Shown: positions 1 to 7,965 of the stretch, in pieces
How positions within the stretch are numbered: the first letter of the stretch is position 1
How the letters are laid out: the number at the start of each line of letters is the position of its first letter
The notes under the pieces: generated by a model
Told to the model about the DNA's origin: nothing
Database searches by the model: none
What the model saw: the letters and a program-made list of their open reading frames with translations, nothing else
Translations under genes and position numbers: made by a program
From: JARRKU01 sp963675565
GTDB lineage: Bacteria > Desulfobacterota > Desulfobacteria > Desulfobacterales > Desulfosarcinaceae
DNA: 64,000 nt
NCBI GenBank assembly: GCA_963675565.2
Contig: CAXXYD010000004.1
Location: 2,170,001-2,234,000 of the forward strand
Reading direction: 5' to 3'

Positions 1-13
1 TGCCGTCAAATGA
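1..13 (+). CDS. 3' end of an upstream gene (possibly cmoA)
   Basis: The first bases can be read as Ala-Val-Lys-stop, with the TGA at 11-13 overlapping the ATG of the next gene at 10-12 in an ATGA arrangement. Such an overlap suggests an upstream gene in the same operon. cmoA is the usual partner of cmoB, but only three codons are visible, so the identity is a guess from context. Confidence 0.3.
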
Positions 14-969
14 GCTATTCCCGGAAACAAATACAGGACGATTTCGCACCATACGGATCCGAGCTTTTTCATCGGTGGCAAACGATTGTTTCCTGCCAGG
101 GCACCAAAGCCCGGGGCCTTTCGCAGCTTATCGCGCAATTGCCGGAAATCCGCCCATCTCAGGTTCTGCTCGACCAGGATCGTGTGGTAATCGGCCGGCC
201 AGGCGACCTTAAGGCATTCCCGGCGAATCAGCTGGTTCAGGTTCTGCAGTCACTGAAACCCTGGCGCAAAGGGCCGTTTGATCTCTTCGGCACACAAATC
301 GACAGCGAGTGGGACTCCTCGTTGAAATGGCGCCGGGTGGCGCCCCATATCGCTCCCTTGAACAACCAGAGAGTGCTTGACGTGGGCAGCAGCAATGGCT
401 ACTATCTCTTTCGCATGGCCGCCGCGCAACCGCGCAGTATACTGGGCATCGAACCTTATGTCGCCTACTACGCGCAGTTTCTCGCCCTATGGAAATACCT
501 GGACCTGGCATCTGTTTATTGTCTGCCCCTGAAACTGGAAGATCTGCCCGTCATGACCCGATGGTTTGACAGTATTTTCTGTATGGGCATATTGTATCAC
601 CGGCGGTCGCCGCTGGACATGCTGATTCAATTGAAATCCATGCTGGCGCCCGGAGGGCAGCTGATCCTGGAAACGCTGATTATAGAGGACCGGCAAGGCA
701 CTGCATTGTTCCCGCGCGATCGATATGCCTGCATGCGCAACGTCTACTTCATCCCCACGGTGACCTGTCTGGAGAACTGGCTGCTGCGTTGCGGATACAG
801 CCATATCCGCTGCGTGGACATCACCCCGACGACCCGGCTGGAACAGCGCAAGACAGCCTGGATCGATTCCGACTCGCTGGAAGCCTTCCTGGACCCTGCG
901 GATGACCGGTACACCGTTGAGGGGCATCCGGCGCCGGTGCGGGCTGTGGTTATCGCCAATTGTGCATAA
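10..969 (+). CDS. cmoB: tRNA U34 carboxymethyltransferase CmoB
   Basis: A 319-residue protein matching CmoB over its whole length. CmoB transfers a carboxymethyl group from carboxy-S-adenosylmethionine (made by CmoA) to 5-hydroxyuridine at wobble position 34, giving cmo5U in tRNAs that read four-codon boxes. The Rossmann SAM-binding motif VLDVGSSNGYY is at about residues 122-132. The family signatures KGPFDLFG, DSEWDSSLKW, GILYHRRSP and the C-terminal TAWIDSDSLEAFLDP are all present. The start at 10 is an ATG overlapping a possible upstream stop. Fifteen bases follow before the next gene, so it may be cotranscribed with the sensor protein, although the functions are not obviously linked. Confidence 0.95.
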   Translation: MSYSRKQIQDDFAPYGSELFHRWQTIVSCQGTKARGLSQLIAQLPEIRPSQVLLDQDRVVIGRPGDLKAFPANQLVQVLQSLKPWRKGPFDLFGTQIDSEWDSSLKWRRVAPHIAPLNNQRVLDVGSSNGYYLFRMAAAQPRSILGIEPYVAYYAQFLALWKYLDLASVYCLPLKLEDLPVMTRWFDSIFCMGILYHRRSPLDMLIQLKSMLAPGGQLILETLIIEDRQGTALFPRDRYACMRNVYFIPTVTCLENWLLRCGYSHIRCVDITPTTRLEQRKTAWIDSDSLEAFLDPADDRYTVEGHPAPVRAVVIANCA

Positions 970-984
970 TCGGAGGGAAACCGC

Positions 985-1839
985 ATGTTGTTATTTTCCT
1001 GGTTACTCGTTTTCAGCTTTGCCGTCGGACTGGCATGGACGGGCTATAAATACTTTCGCCAATCACGGCAGGTTCAAGCGCTTCACAAGACACTTCAAGA
1101 GGCCGTCGATGCCCTTCAATCGCTGAATGCCGCCCATCAGGAGAACGCCACACGACAGGAGAGTACACAGGAGAAACTGCGCGGGTACCTGCAGTTGATG
1201 GACACCGTAATCAATACCATTCCCAACCCGATCTTTTTCAAAGACGAAGGGGGAATCTACCAGGGATGCAACCGGGTTTTCTCCAAACAGATACTGGGAT
1301 TGACCCGGGACCGGATCATCGGCAGACGTCCCCAGGACCTTCCTGATCAGATTCCCCCCGATCTGGCTGCGGCCTACCAGCGGGAGGAGTTGAAGATGGT
1401 GGAAAAAGGCGGGTTTCATGCATTTGAAACTCAGATGCAGTGCGCCGACGGCAAGCGCCGTGATTTTCTATTCAACCTGGCGCCGGTTACCGATGCAAAA
1501 GGCGCCATCTCCGGGTGCGTGGCCGTGCTCGCCGATTTGACCGACAAGAACCGGGCCGCACAGGACCGCATCAACAAAGAAAAACTGGAGGGTGTTCTGG
1601 AAACCGCCGGTGCCGTCTGCCATGAGTTCAACCAGCCGCTGCAGGCCCTGTCCGGGTATACCGAATTAATGACCGCCAATCTGGGCCGGGGGGCGTCACG
1701 CGACTATCTCGAAAAAATTACTGAACAAATCGATCGCCTGCGGACCATTACCGATAAGCTGCAAGGGGTCACCCGTTACGAAACCACCGAATACGCCGGT
1801 AAGACCAAAATTATCGATATCCACAAATCATCGCAATAA
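985..1839 (+). CDS. Membrane-anchored PAS/HisKA sensor protein lacking an ATPase domain
   Basis: A 284-residue protein with one N-terminal membrane segment (residues 1-20), a coiled-coil-like stretch (25-70), a PAS domain (about 73-190, FFKDEGGIYQGCNRVFS then a GRRPQDL-type core), and a HisKA-like H-box CHEFNQPLQALSGYTEL with His at about 213. The protein stops about 70 residues later, before any N, G1 or G2 box, so no HATPase domain is present. As it stands it cannot autophosphorylate in cis. It may be phosphorylated by a partner kinase, act as a phosphotransfer or dimerisation protein, or be a degraded kinase. No frameshifted ATPase domain is seen downstream. It starts with ATG after GGAGGG at a suitable distance. 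Confidence 0.75.
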   Translation: MLLFSWLLVFSFAVGLAWTGYKYFRQSRQVQALHKTLQEAVDALQSLNAAHQENATRQESTQEKLRGYLQLMDTVINTIPNPIFFKDEGGIYQGCNRVFSKQILGLTRDRIIGRRPQDLPDQIPPDLAAAYQREELKMVEKGGFHAFETQMQCADGKRRDFLFNLAPVTDAKGAISGCVAVLADLTDKNRAAQDRINKEKLEGVLETAGAVCHEFNQPLQALSGYTELMTANLGRGASRDYLEKITEQIDRLRTITDKLQGVTRYETTEYAGKTKIIDIHKSSQ

Positions 1840-1844
1840 AAAAC

Positions 1845-1861
1845 CGGGTCCAGGGGGCCCG
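1845..1861 (-). terminator. Probable rho-independent terminator (minus strand)
   Basis: Seven-base stem CGGGTCC/GGGCCCG (one G-U pair in RNA) with a 3-base loop. Read on the minus strand it is followed after one base by six T residues (A-run at 1838-1843 on plus). It lies about 200 bases beyond the stop of the TyrR-type regulator and abuts the stop of the plus-strand sensor gene. A second small hairpin (CCCCG/CGGGG, 2048-2063) directly follows the regulator stop but has no T-run. The rest of 1862-2064 shows nothing recognisable. Confidence 0.5.
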
Positions 1862-2064
1862 ACTATGAGATGTGACTGAAAGGGCCCCATGGCCACAAAA
1901 GACCCGTAACGAGGGACACGTTACCCGTTGAGGATCGCGCTGCACGCAGGCCTGATCTTGATATAACGGCAAAATTCCCCAATGCGCCATTTAAGACGGG
2001 CAACTCTTGGCTGATCCTGAGCTCACGTCTCCGGCCGGACCGCAACACCCCGGTTTTGCGGGGG

Positions 2065-3672
2065 TCACGGATTCGGAGGCCCCGTGGATATAATTCGGAT
2101 GCTTCTCTGGATACCGTACTTGCGCATTTTTTTCAGCAAGGCCGGGTGCGATATCTGCAATCTTCTGGATGCCTGGCGGATGCTCTTTGACTGCTTGAGT
2201 GCGTCCATGACCATGCGATGCTCCAGTTCCGCGACCAGTTCTTTCAGGGATCGCCCGGACTGGCGCTTAAAACCGGCGCTGTTGATTATACCCTGGCCCA
2301 GTTCGTGACTGAAGAAAATGCAATCGCTGCCGATGGTATCGGTTTCGCAAATGATGGCCGCTCTGTTGACGACGTTTTTCAACTCGCGGACATTGCCCGG
2401 CCAATCATGCGATTTTAGTTTCCACAAGGCTTCTTCATCGAGGCCGGGCACCCGATTTTCAAGTTTGTTGCCCAGTTGAAAAAGGAAATGCTCCACCAGC
2501 ATGGAAATATCTTCGGGGCGCTGGTTGAGGGGGGGGATGTGGATGGGTAACACATTGATGCGGTAATATAAATCCTGGCGGAACATTTTTTCTTCCACCA
2601 AGCGTTCAAGATTCTTATTGGTGGCTGTAATCAAACGCACATTGATGTGAATCTCTTCGGAGCCTCCCACCCGCCGGACGGCCTTTTCCTGGATCAGTCG
2701 CAACAGTTTTGCTTGCGAACCCAGGGGCATTTCGGCGATTTCGTCCAGAAATACGGTGCCGTTCTGGGCGATTTCGAAGAGCCCCGGCTTGCCTTCTTTT
2801 CTGCCTCCGGTAAAAGTCCCGCGCGCGTACCCGAACAATTCACTTTCCAGCAATTGCTCGGGAAGGGCGGCGCAATTGATGGGGATAAACGGACCGCTTC
2901 GTCTGCTGGCAGTGTGAATCGCCCGGGCAAAAAGCTCCTTTCCCGTTCCGCTGGCGCCGCGCAGGGAGACGGCGGCATCGTTGTCCGCAATTTTCTGTGC
3001 GAAAGCGATGGCTTCCTTGATGGCGGCGTTGTTGCCGATGATGTCGCTGAAACTGATCTGCCGTGGGTCTGAAATGGATTGGGCCAGCTGTTTTATGCCC
3101 TGAATATCCTTGGCGATTTCCACTGCACCGATGATTTCGCCGGAGGAATCGCGAATCGGCTTGCAGGTGGAAATATACTGGTATCGACCTTTTGCGGTGA
3201 TCCGGTTTTGTTTCACATTGAAAATCTTGGCGCCTTCAAGGCATTTGACAAGGGCATAGCCGGGCAAATCCAGCTGGTTGAGATTGCGGCCGACCGCATC
3301 ATCAACGGTTATGCCGAAAGCACCACCGGCCACCGCGTTCATGGTTGTGATGGTACCCGATTTGTCCACGGAGATAACCCCGTCACTGATATTGTCGAGC
3401 ACCACCCGGAGTCGATTGGCCTGTTCTTCCATTGGCAGCATATGGATCAGATCGATTTTCAGAATATCCCTGATGGTGCCCAGAAAAGAAAACAGCGCTG
3501 TTTGATCAACAGCGCTTGCGGCTCCCTCGACCTCCACATAAACATGGGCCTCATCGTTTTCTCGAACCACTTCCATGGAAGCGATGTTCATACCGTGCTG
3601 GGCAATCAGCCGGGATATGTCCGCCACAATACCGATGCGATCTTTGAACGAAACTTTCAGCTTTGCGTTCAA
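2065..3672 (-). CDS. TyrR-type sigma-54 regulator (ACT-PAS-AAA+-HTH)
   Basis: About 535 residues. Domains in order: ACT (about 1-75, KVSFKDRIGIVADISRLI), PAS (about 80-195, DNISDGVISVDKSGTITTMN), AAA+ sigma-54 interaction domain (about 205-435; Walker A GASGTGKE, Walker B VFLDEIAEM, arginine region FRQDLYYRINV), and a TyrR-like HTH (ELEHRMVMDALKQSKSIRQA). The sigma-54 contact loop reads GTFTGG instead of GAFTGA. TyrR/PhhR proteins sense aromatic or other amino acids through the ACT domain. I prefer the TTG at 3672 because GGAG precedes it by seven bases and the ACT fold begins there; the open frame extends upstream to 3864. It lies downstream of ald, which has a sigma-54 promoter, so it is the likely activator of alanine and perhaps threonine catabolism. 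Confidence 0.85.
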   Translation of the reverse strand: MNAKLKVSFKDRIGIVADISRLIAQHGMNIASMEVVRENDEAHVYVEVEGAASAVDQTALFSFLGTIRDILKIDLIHMLPMEEQANRLRVVLDNISDGVISVDKSGTITTMNAVAGGAFGITVDDAVGRNLNQLDLPGYALVKCLEGAKIFNVKQNRITAKGRYQYISTCKPIRDSSGEIIGAVEIAKDIQGIKQLAQSISDPRQISFSDIIGNNAAIKEAIAFAQKIADNDAAVSLRGASGTGKELFARAIHTASRRSGPFIPINCAALPEQLLESELFGYARGTFTGGRKEGKPGLFEIAQNGTVFLDEIAEMPLGSQAKLLRLIQEKAVRRVGGSEEIHINVRLITATNKNLERLVEEKMFRQDLYYRINVLPIHIPPLNQRPEDISMLVEHFLFQLGNKLENRVPGLDEEALWKLKSHDWPGNVRELKNVVNRAAIICETDTIGSDCIFFSHELGQGIINSAGFKRQSGRSLKELVAELEHRMVMDALKQSKSIRQASRRLQISHPALLKKMRKYGIQRSIRIISTGPPNP

Positions 3673-3862
3673 TGGGTTTCTCCGGGTCCTTGACTGTGAA
3701 AAAAACGGGCCGGGATTTGGTTCGATGGCCAACCGGCGGTAACCAAATATACCATATTGGCCGTTCCCATTAAATGAATTTGTCCTCCCGGGAAGAATCA
3801 GTCCTTCCGGCCGCAGGTTTTTCCAGTGGCGATATCGGGTAGTCGTCCGTGGTTCCAACGAC

Positions 3863-3896
3863 AATGGGGCGGCCGGCAGGTATGCCCCGCCCCATT
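3863..3896. terminator. Inverted repeat between ald and the regulator gene
   Basis: Perfect 10-base inverted repeat AATGGGGCGG (3863-3872) and CCGCCCCATT (3887-3896) with a 14-base loop. It sits about 40 bases beyond the ald stop and upstream of the regulator gene. No T-run follows on either strand. It may be a terminator or attenuator for ald, or an operator for the regulator gene. Confidence 0.4.
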
Positions 3897-3935
3897 ACAC
3901 CCGAGCTAATAATCCCGGCCGTCGGCAAAGGAGGG

Positions 3936-5048
3936 CTACAACAGTGAATCGATGGGGGTATAGTCCAGGCCAAACGCATCCGCAACACCTTTGTAGGTGA
4001 CTTTGCCAGAGATGACATTGGCGCCCAGCCGGATCTCCTTGTTTTCGCGCATGGCGCGTTCCCAGCCTTTGTTGGCGATTTGAACCGCATAGGGAAGTGT
4101 TGCGTTGGTCAGGGCCATGGTGGAGGTTTTGGCCACCGCCCCCGGCATATTGGCCACACAGTAGTGAACCACCCCGTCTACCGTAAAAATGGGATTTTGA
4201 TGGGTGGTGGCCTTGGAGGTTTCAAAGCAGCCACCCTGGTCGATCGCCACATCCACCATGACGGCCCCGGTTTTCATGGTTTTGAGCATATCCCGTGTTA
4301 CGAGCTTGGGCGCTTTGGTTCCGGCCACCAGGACGGCACCGATCACCACGTCGGCTTCCTGGACCAGCTTGCGCAGTTTCGCCGGACTGGACATCAGCGG
4401 AAAACAGTTGGCCGGCATCACGTCACTGAGATAGCGCAGCCGGTCCAGGTTCATGTCCAGAAGGAAAACTTTTGCGCCTAATCCGCAGGCCATCTTGGCC
4501 GCATGGGTGCCCACGACACCGCCGCCGATGACAACCACGGTGGCCGGTTCCACACCAGGGACACCGCCCAGCAGCACGCCCCGGCCGCCCTGGTTCATTT
4601 CCAGATATTTGGCGGCTTCCTGAACCGCCATGCGTCCGGCCACTTCGCTCATGGGTGTCAGCAGGGGCAGCGAGCCATCGGCCTTTTGAATGGTTTCATA
4701 GGCGATATTGATAGACTGGGATTTGATCAGTGCGTGGGTCAGATCTTCAGCTGCGGCCAGATGGAGGTAGGTAAACACAATTTGATCTTTGCGGATCAGT
4801 CCGTACTCCTGGGCAAGAGGCTCCTTGACGTGCATGACCATATCCGATTCCGCATAAAGCGTTTCAGCAGTGGCCACCAGTTCAGCACCGGCTTCGGTAT
4901 AGGCGATGTCGGAAAATCCGCTGTTGACGCCGGCGGATTGCTCTACCAATACTGTATGTCCGTTCTGGCACATCACTTCCACTCCTGCCGGTGTCATGGA
5001 AACACGATTTTCTGCCGGTTTGATCTCTTTTAAAATGCCTACTATCAT
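3936..5048 (-). CDS. ald: Alanine dehydrogenase
   Basis: A 370-residue protein that matches Ald end to end. It catalyses reversible NAD-dependent oxidative deamination of L-alanine to pyruvate and ammonia in the cytoplasm. Substrate-binding Lys75 (MHVKEPL) and catalytic His96 (YLHLAAAE) are at the canonical positions. The nucleotide-binding loop VIGGGVVGTHAAKMA is near residues 173-187. The start MIVGILKEI is typical, with AGGAGGGCAAG just upstream. It is transcribed from a sigma-54-type promoter at 5126-5140 and followed by the TyrR-type regulator, which suggests amino-acid-responsive control. Confidence 0.97.
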   Translation of the reverse strand: MIVGILKEIKPAENRVSMTPAGVEVMCQNGHTVLVEQSAGVNSGFSDIAYTEAGAELVATAETLYAESDMVMHVKEPLAQEYGLIRKDQIVFTYLHLAAAEDLTHALIKSQSINIAYETIQKADGSLPLLTPMSEVAGRMAVQEAAKYLEMNQGGRGVLLGGVPGVEPATVVVIGGGVVGTHAAKMACGLGAKVFLLDMNLDRLRYLSDVMPANCFPLMSSPAKLRKLVQEADVVIGAVLVAGTKAPKLVTRDMLKTMKTGAVMVDVAIDQGGCFETSKATTHQNPIFTVDGVVHYCVANMPGAVAKTSTMALTNATLPYAVQIANKGWERAMRENKEIRLGANVISGKVTYKGVADAFGLDYTPIDSLL

Positions 5049-5461
5049 CTTGCCCTCCTCAGGTTTTCTGTTAACGGTACGACATTCAAGGCCATTCTAA
5101 TCGCAGCCTAATCCTTGAATCCAAAGCAATTTACCTGCCAACGGCAACCCGGTTACAAAAAATATTCGCCCCGGTTGCCGGTGGATGGCAGGGAAAACTT
5201 TGATTGCGCGAATCATACATTATATCAAATTGTTGTATACATGCTCGAAAAATGGGGCACACCAGGAAAAAAGAGCCTATGGTTCCGCTTGGAAAAGCAG
5301 GCCCATGCAGATGGTAATATTGGTTACCGTTATGTTTTTTTAAACCTGTTACATGTTGATATCATGTTTTAAAATTTATATCATTTATAGGTACCAATGG
5401 TAGTTTATATTACCAAAAAAGATTCAGTCGTCAATCTCCGTCGGGGCGACAGGCAGAGCCG
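5049..5461. other. Intergenic region between kbl and ald
   Basis: About 410 bases without a convincing gene and more AT-rich than its surroundings. It holds the sigma-54 promoter of ald (5126-5140). Upstream of that it has several imperfect AT-rich repeats (TGTATAC around 5233, TTACCATT/GGTACC-like segments at 5310-5415) where an activator could bind. None is a clean TyrR box. Confidence 0.6.
5126..5140 (-). promoter_or_regulatory. Sigma-54 promoter of ald
   Basis: On the minus strand the sequence is TGGCAG-N5-TTGC, with the invariant GG and GC separated by exactly ten bases as in -24/-12 promoters. It lies 77 bases upstream of the ald ATG. The neighbouring regulator has a sigma-54 interaction domain, which supports the call. 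Confidence 0.75.
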
Positions 5462-6643
5462 TTACCGTGCGCTGCTTCGGACGGCTTCAAACTGTTCGAT
5501 GGCAAAGGCGAGGTCGTCACGGGTGTGCAGGGCGCTGAGCTGCACGCGGATCCGAGCCTGGCCCATAGGCACCACCGGATAGGAAAAGCCAATGACATAA
5601 ATTCCTTTGTCCAGCAGCCGTGCCGCCATGTCCTGGGCCCGCTTGGCATCGCCCAGCATGATCGGCGCGATGGGATGCTCCCCCGGCCGGATATCGAATC
5701 CCAGGGCGGTCATCTCTTTGCGGAAAAACCGGGTATTGTTTTCCAGTTGGTCGCGCAGTGCCGTCGACGCTGTAAGCAGTTCAATGGCTTTGAGGGTGGC
5801 GGCGGCAATCACCGGGGCCACTGTGTTGGAAAACAGGTACGGCCGTGACCGCTGGCGCAGCAGTTCGATGATTTCTTTTCGTCCGCTGGTATAACCGCCG
5901 CTGGCACCGCCCAAGGCCTTGCCGAAGGTTCCGGTGAGCACATCCACCCGTTCCATGACCTGGCAGTACTCATGGGTGCCGCGTCCCCGGGCGCCCCAGA
6001 AACCGACGGCGTGGGAGTCGTCCACCATCACCAGGGCCTCATAGCGTTCTGCCAGGTCGCAAATTTCCTCCAGGCGGGCCACATCGCCGTCCATGGAAAA
6101 AACGCCATCGGTGGCAATCATGCGAAACCGGCACGACCGGGCCGCTTTGAGTTTGACTTCCAGGTCATCCATATCGGCGTGTGCGTAACGAAACCGCCTG
6201 GCTTTGCAGAGGCGGATACCATCAATGATGCTGGCGTGGTTTAGTGCGTCGCTGATAATGGCGTCTTCTTCTTTGAGTAGTACTTCAAACAATCCGCCGT
6301 TGGCATCGAAGCAGGACGAGTAGAGAATGGTATCTTCGGTTTCCAGAAAAGTGCTGACCGCCGACTCGAGCTGTTTGTGCAGAGATTGAGTGCCACAGAT
6401 AAAGCGTACCGAGGACAAACCGAATCCCCATTGGCCGGCGGCTTGTTGCGCTGCGGCGACGACTTCGGGATGATCCGCCAGCCCCAGGTAATTGTTGGCG
6501 CACATGTTGAGCACTTTGCGGCCGTCGGCCAGCTTTATCCATGCGCTCTGGGGTGAAGCGATGATACGTTCGGATTTGTAAAGTCCGCCTTCGCGGATTT
6601 GATCGAGTTCTTTTGCCAGATGATTTTTTATCCTGCCATACAT
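5462..6643 (-). CDS. kbl: Glycine C-acetyltransferase (2-amino-3-ketobutyrate CoA ligase)
   Basis: A 393-residue PLP enzyme of the alpha-oxoamine synthase family. It cleaves 2-amino-3-ketobutyrate with CoA to glycine and acetyl-CoA, the second step of threonine degradation. The PLP lysine is about K242 in TFGKALGGASGGY, and the cofactor Asp-His pair is in VDDSHAVGFWG. NNYLGLADHP and GFGLSSVRFICGTQ are typical of Kbl. It follows tdh by 136 bases on the same strand, so both pathway enzymes are together. The intergenic gap carries two short palindromes (GTGCCGGCAC at 6696-6705 and CCGGAATTCCGG at 6728-6739) of unknown role. Confidence 0.96.
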   Translation of the reverse strand: MYGRIKNHLAKELDQIREGGLYKSERIIASPQSAWIKLADGRKVLNMCANNYLGLADHPEVVAAAQQAAGQWGFGLSSVRFICGTQSLHKQLESAVSTFLETEDTILYSSCFDANGGLFEVLLKEEDAIISDALNHASIIDGIRLCKARRFRYAHADMDDLEVKLKAARSCRFRMIATDGVFSMDGDVARLEEICDLAERYEALVMVDDSHAVGFWGARGRGTHEYCQVMERVDVLTGTFGKALGGASGGYTSGRKEIIELLRQRSRPYLFSNTVAPVIAAATLKAIELLTASTALRDQLENNTRFFRKEMTALGFDIRPGEHPIAPIMLGDAKRAQDMAARLLDKGIYVIGFSYPVVPMGQARIRVQLSALHTRDDLAFAIEQFEAVRSSAR

Positions 6644-6779
6644 GGTCTGTTCTCCCCGATATCTGGAAATGGCGAACCAGTGCCGCCTCTGCCGGGTGCC
6701 GGCACACTGCCGAACCCGGCATAAAGTCCGGAATTCCGGCGGGACGGACCCGCGGTGAAGGCATCTGCATGCAGTGGCC

Positions 6780-7823
6780 CTATTTCTTGGCCCAATTCAG
6801 TATGACCTTGCCCGACTGCCCTGACAGCATCACCTCAAAGCCCTTCTTGTATTCCGTATAGTCGAACCGGTGGGAAATCACCGGGGTGATGTTCAGGCCG
6901 GACTGCAGCATGGCCGTCATCTTGTACCAGGTTTCATACATCTCCCGGCCGTAGATGCCCTTTAACGTCAATCCGTTGAATACCACCTGGTCCCAGTCCA
7001 CGCAGGTGTGGCGCGGCAAAATACCCAGCAGGGCGATCTTGCCGCCGTGGCACATATTGGCCAGCATGTCCTGCAATGCTTCCGCCGTGCCGGACATTTC
7101 AAGCCCGACATCGAAACCCTCTTTCATGCCCAACCGTTGTTGTGCCTCGGCAATGGTCTGGGTTCGCACATCGAGGGTAAGGGTGGCGCCGAGTTTGGCC
7201 GCCAGCTCAAGACGGTAGGGCACCACATCGGTGACCACGACGTGCCGCGCACCGGCGTGGCGGGCAATAGCGGCAGCCATGCAGCCGATGGGGCCGGCGC
7301 CGGTGATAAGCACATCCTCTCCCAGGCAATCGAAAGAGAGGGCTGTGTGGGTGGCATTGCCCAGGGGGTCGAAGCAGCACAGGATATCAGTGTCGATGGA
7401 CGGATCGCAATGCCAGGCATTGGTCACCGGAATGGAGAGGTACTCGGCAAAACAACCCGAGCGGTTGACACCTACCCCACTGGTTTTATTGCATAAGTGG
7501 CGCCGACCTGCCAGACAGTTGCGGCAGCGGCCGCAAACCAGGTGCCCCTCCCCGGAGACCAGGTCGCCAGGGGCGAAATCGTGGACATTGCTGCCGATGG
7601 CTGCCACCCGGCCCACAAACTCGTGGCCGGTGACCATGGGTACCGGGATGGTTTTTTGCGACCAATCGTCCCATTTGTAAATATGCACGTCGGTGCCGCA
7701 AATCGCCGTTTTTTCGATTTTGATCAGCACGTCGTTGATGCCGAAGCCGGGTACCGGCACATCCTGAAGCCAGAGTCCGGGCTCGGCTTTGGCTTTGACC
7801 AGGGCTTTCATCATCGGGGCCAT
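6780..7823 (-). CDS. tdh: L-threonine 3-dehydrogenase
   Basis: A 347-residue zinc-dependent medium-chain dehydrogenase. It oxidises L-threonine to 2-amino-3-ketobutyrate with NAD. Catalytic zinc ligands are Cys42 (AICGTDVH) and His67-Glu68 (GHEFVG). The structural zinc is held by Cys97, 100, 103 and 111. The NAD loop is GAGPIGCMAA. The start MAPMMKALV is preceded by AAGGAGG seven bases upstream, which favours it over the internal Met. The 141 bases upstream contain ATGAT-ACA-ATCAT (about 7915-7927), a possible operator. Together with kbl it converts threonine to glycine and acetyl-CoA. Confidence 0.97.
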   Translation of the reverse strand: MAPMMKALVKAKAEPGLWLQDVPVPGFGINDVLIKIEKTAICGTDVHIYKWDDWSQKTIPVPMVTGHEFVGRVAAIGSNVHDFAPGDLVSGEGHLVCGRCRNCLAGRRHLCNKTSGVGVNRSGCFAEYLSIPVTNAWHCDPSIDTDILCCFDPLGNATHTALSFDCLGEDVLITGAGPIGCMAAAIARHAGARHVVVTDVVPYRLELAAKLGATLTLDVRTQTIAEAQQRLGMKEGFDVGLEMSGTAEALQDMLANMCHGGKIALLGILPRHTCVDWDQVVFNGLTLKGIYGREMYETWYKMTAMLQSGLNITPVISHRFDYTEYKKGFEVMLSGQSGKVILNWAKK

Positions 7824-7965
7824 ATAGTGCCTCCTTGTTGCGGCTCCCGTTCAATGCGGGCTGCGGAGATGGATGGGCAGTGAGGACGAAATCCCGTTTG
7901 GCTTAGAGCCGTCATGATACAATCATAAAGGCTTTGCGGGCTGCCGATAAACAGCACCAGGTGGG

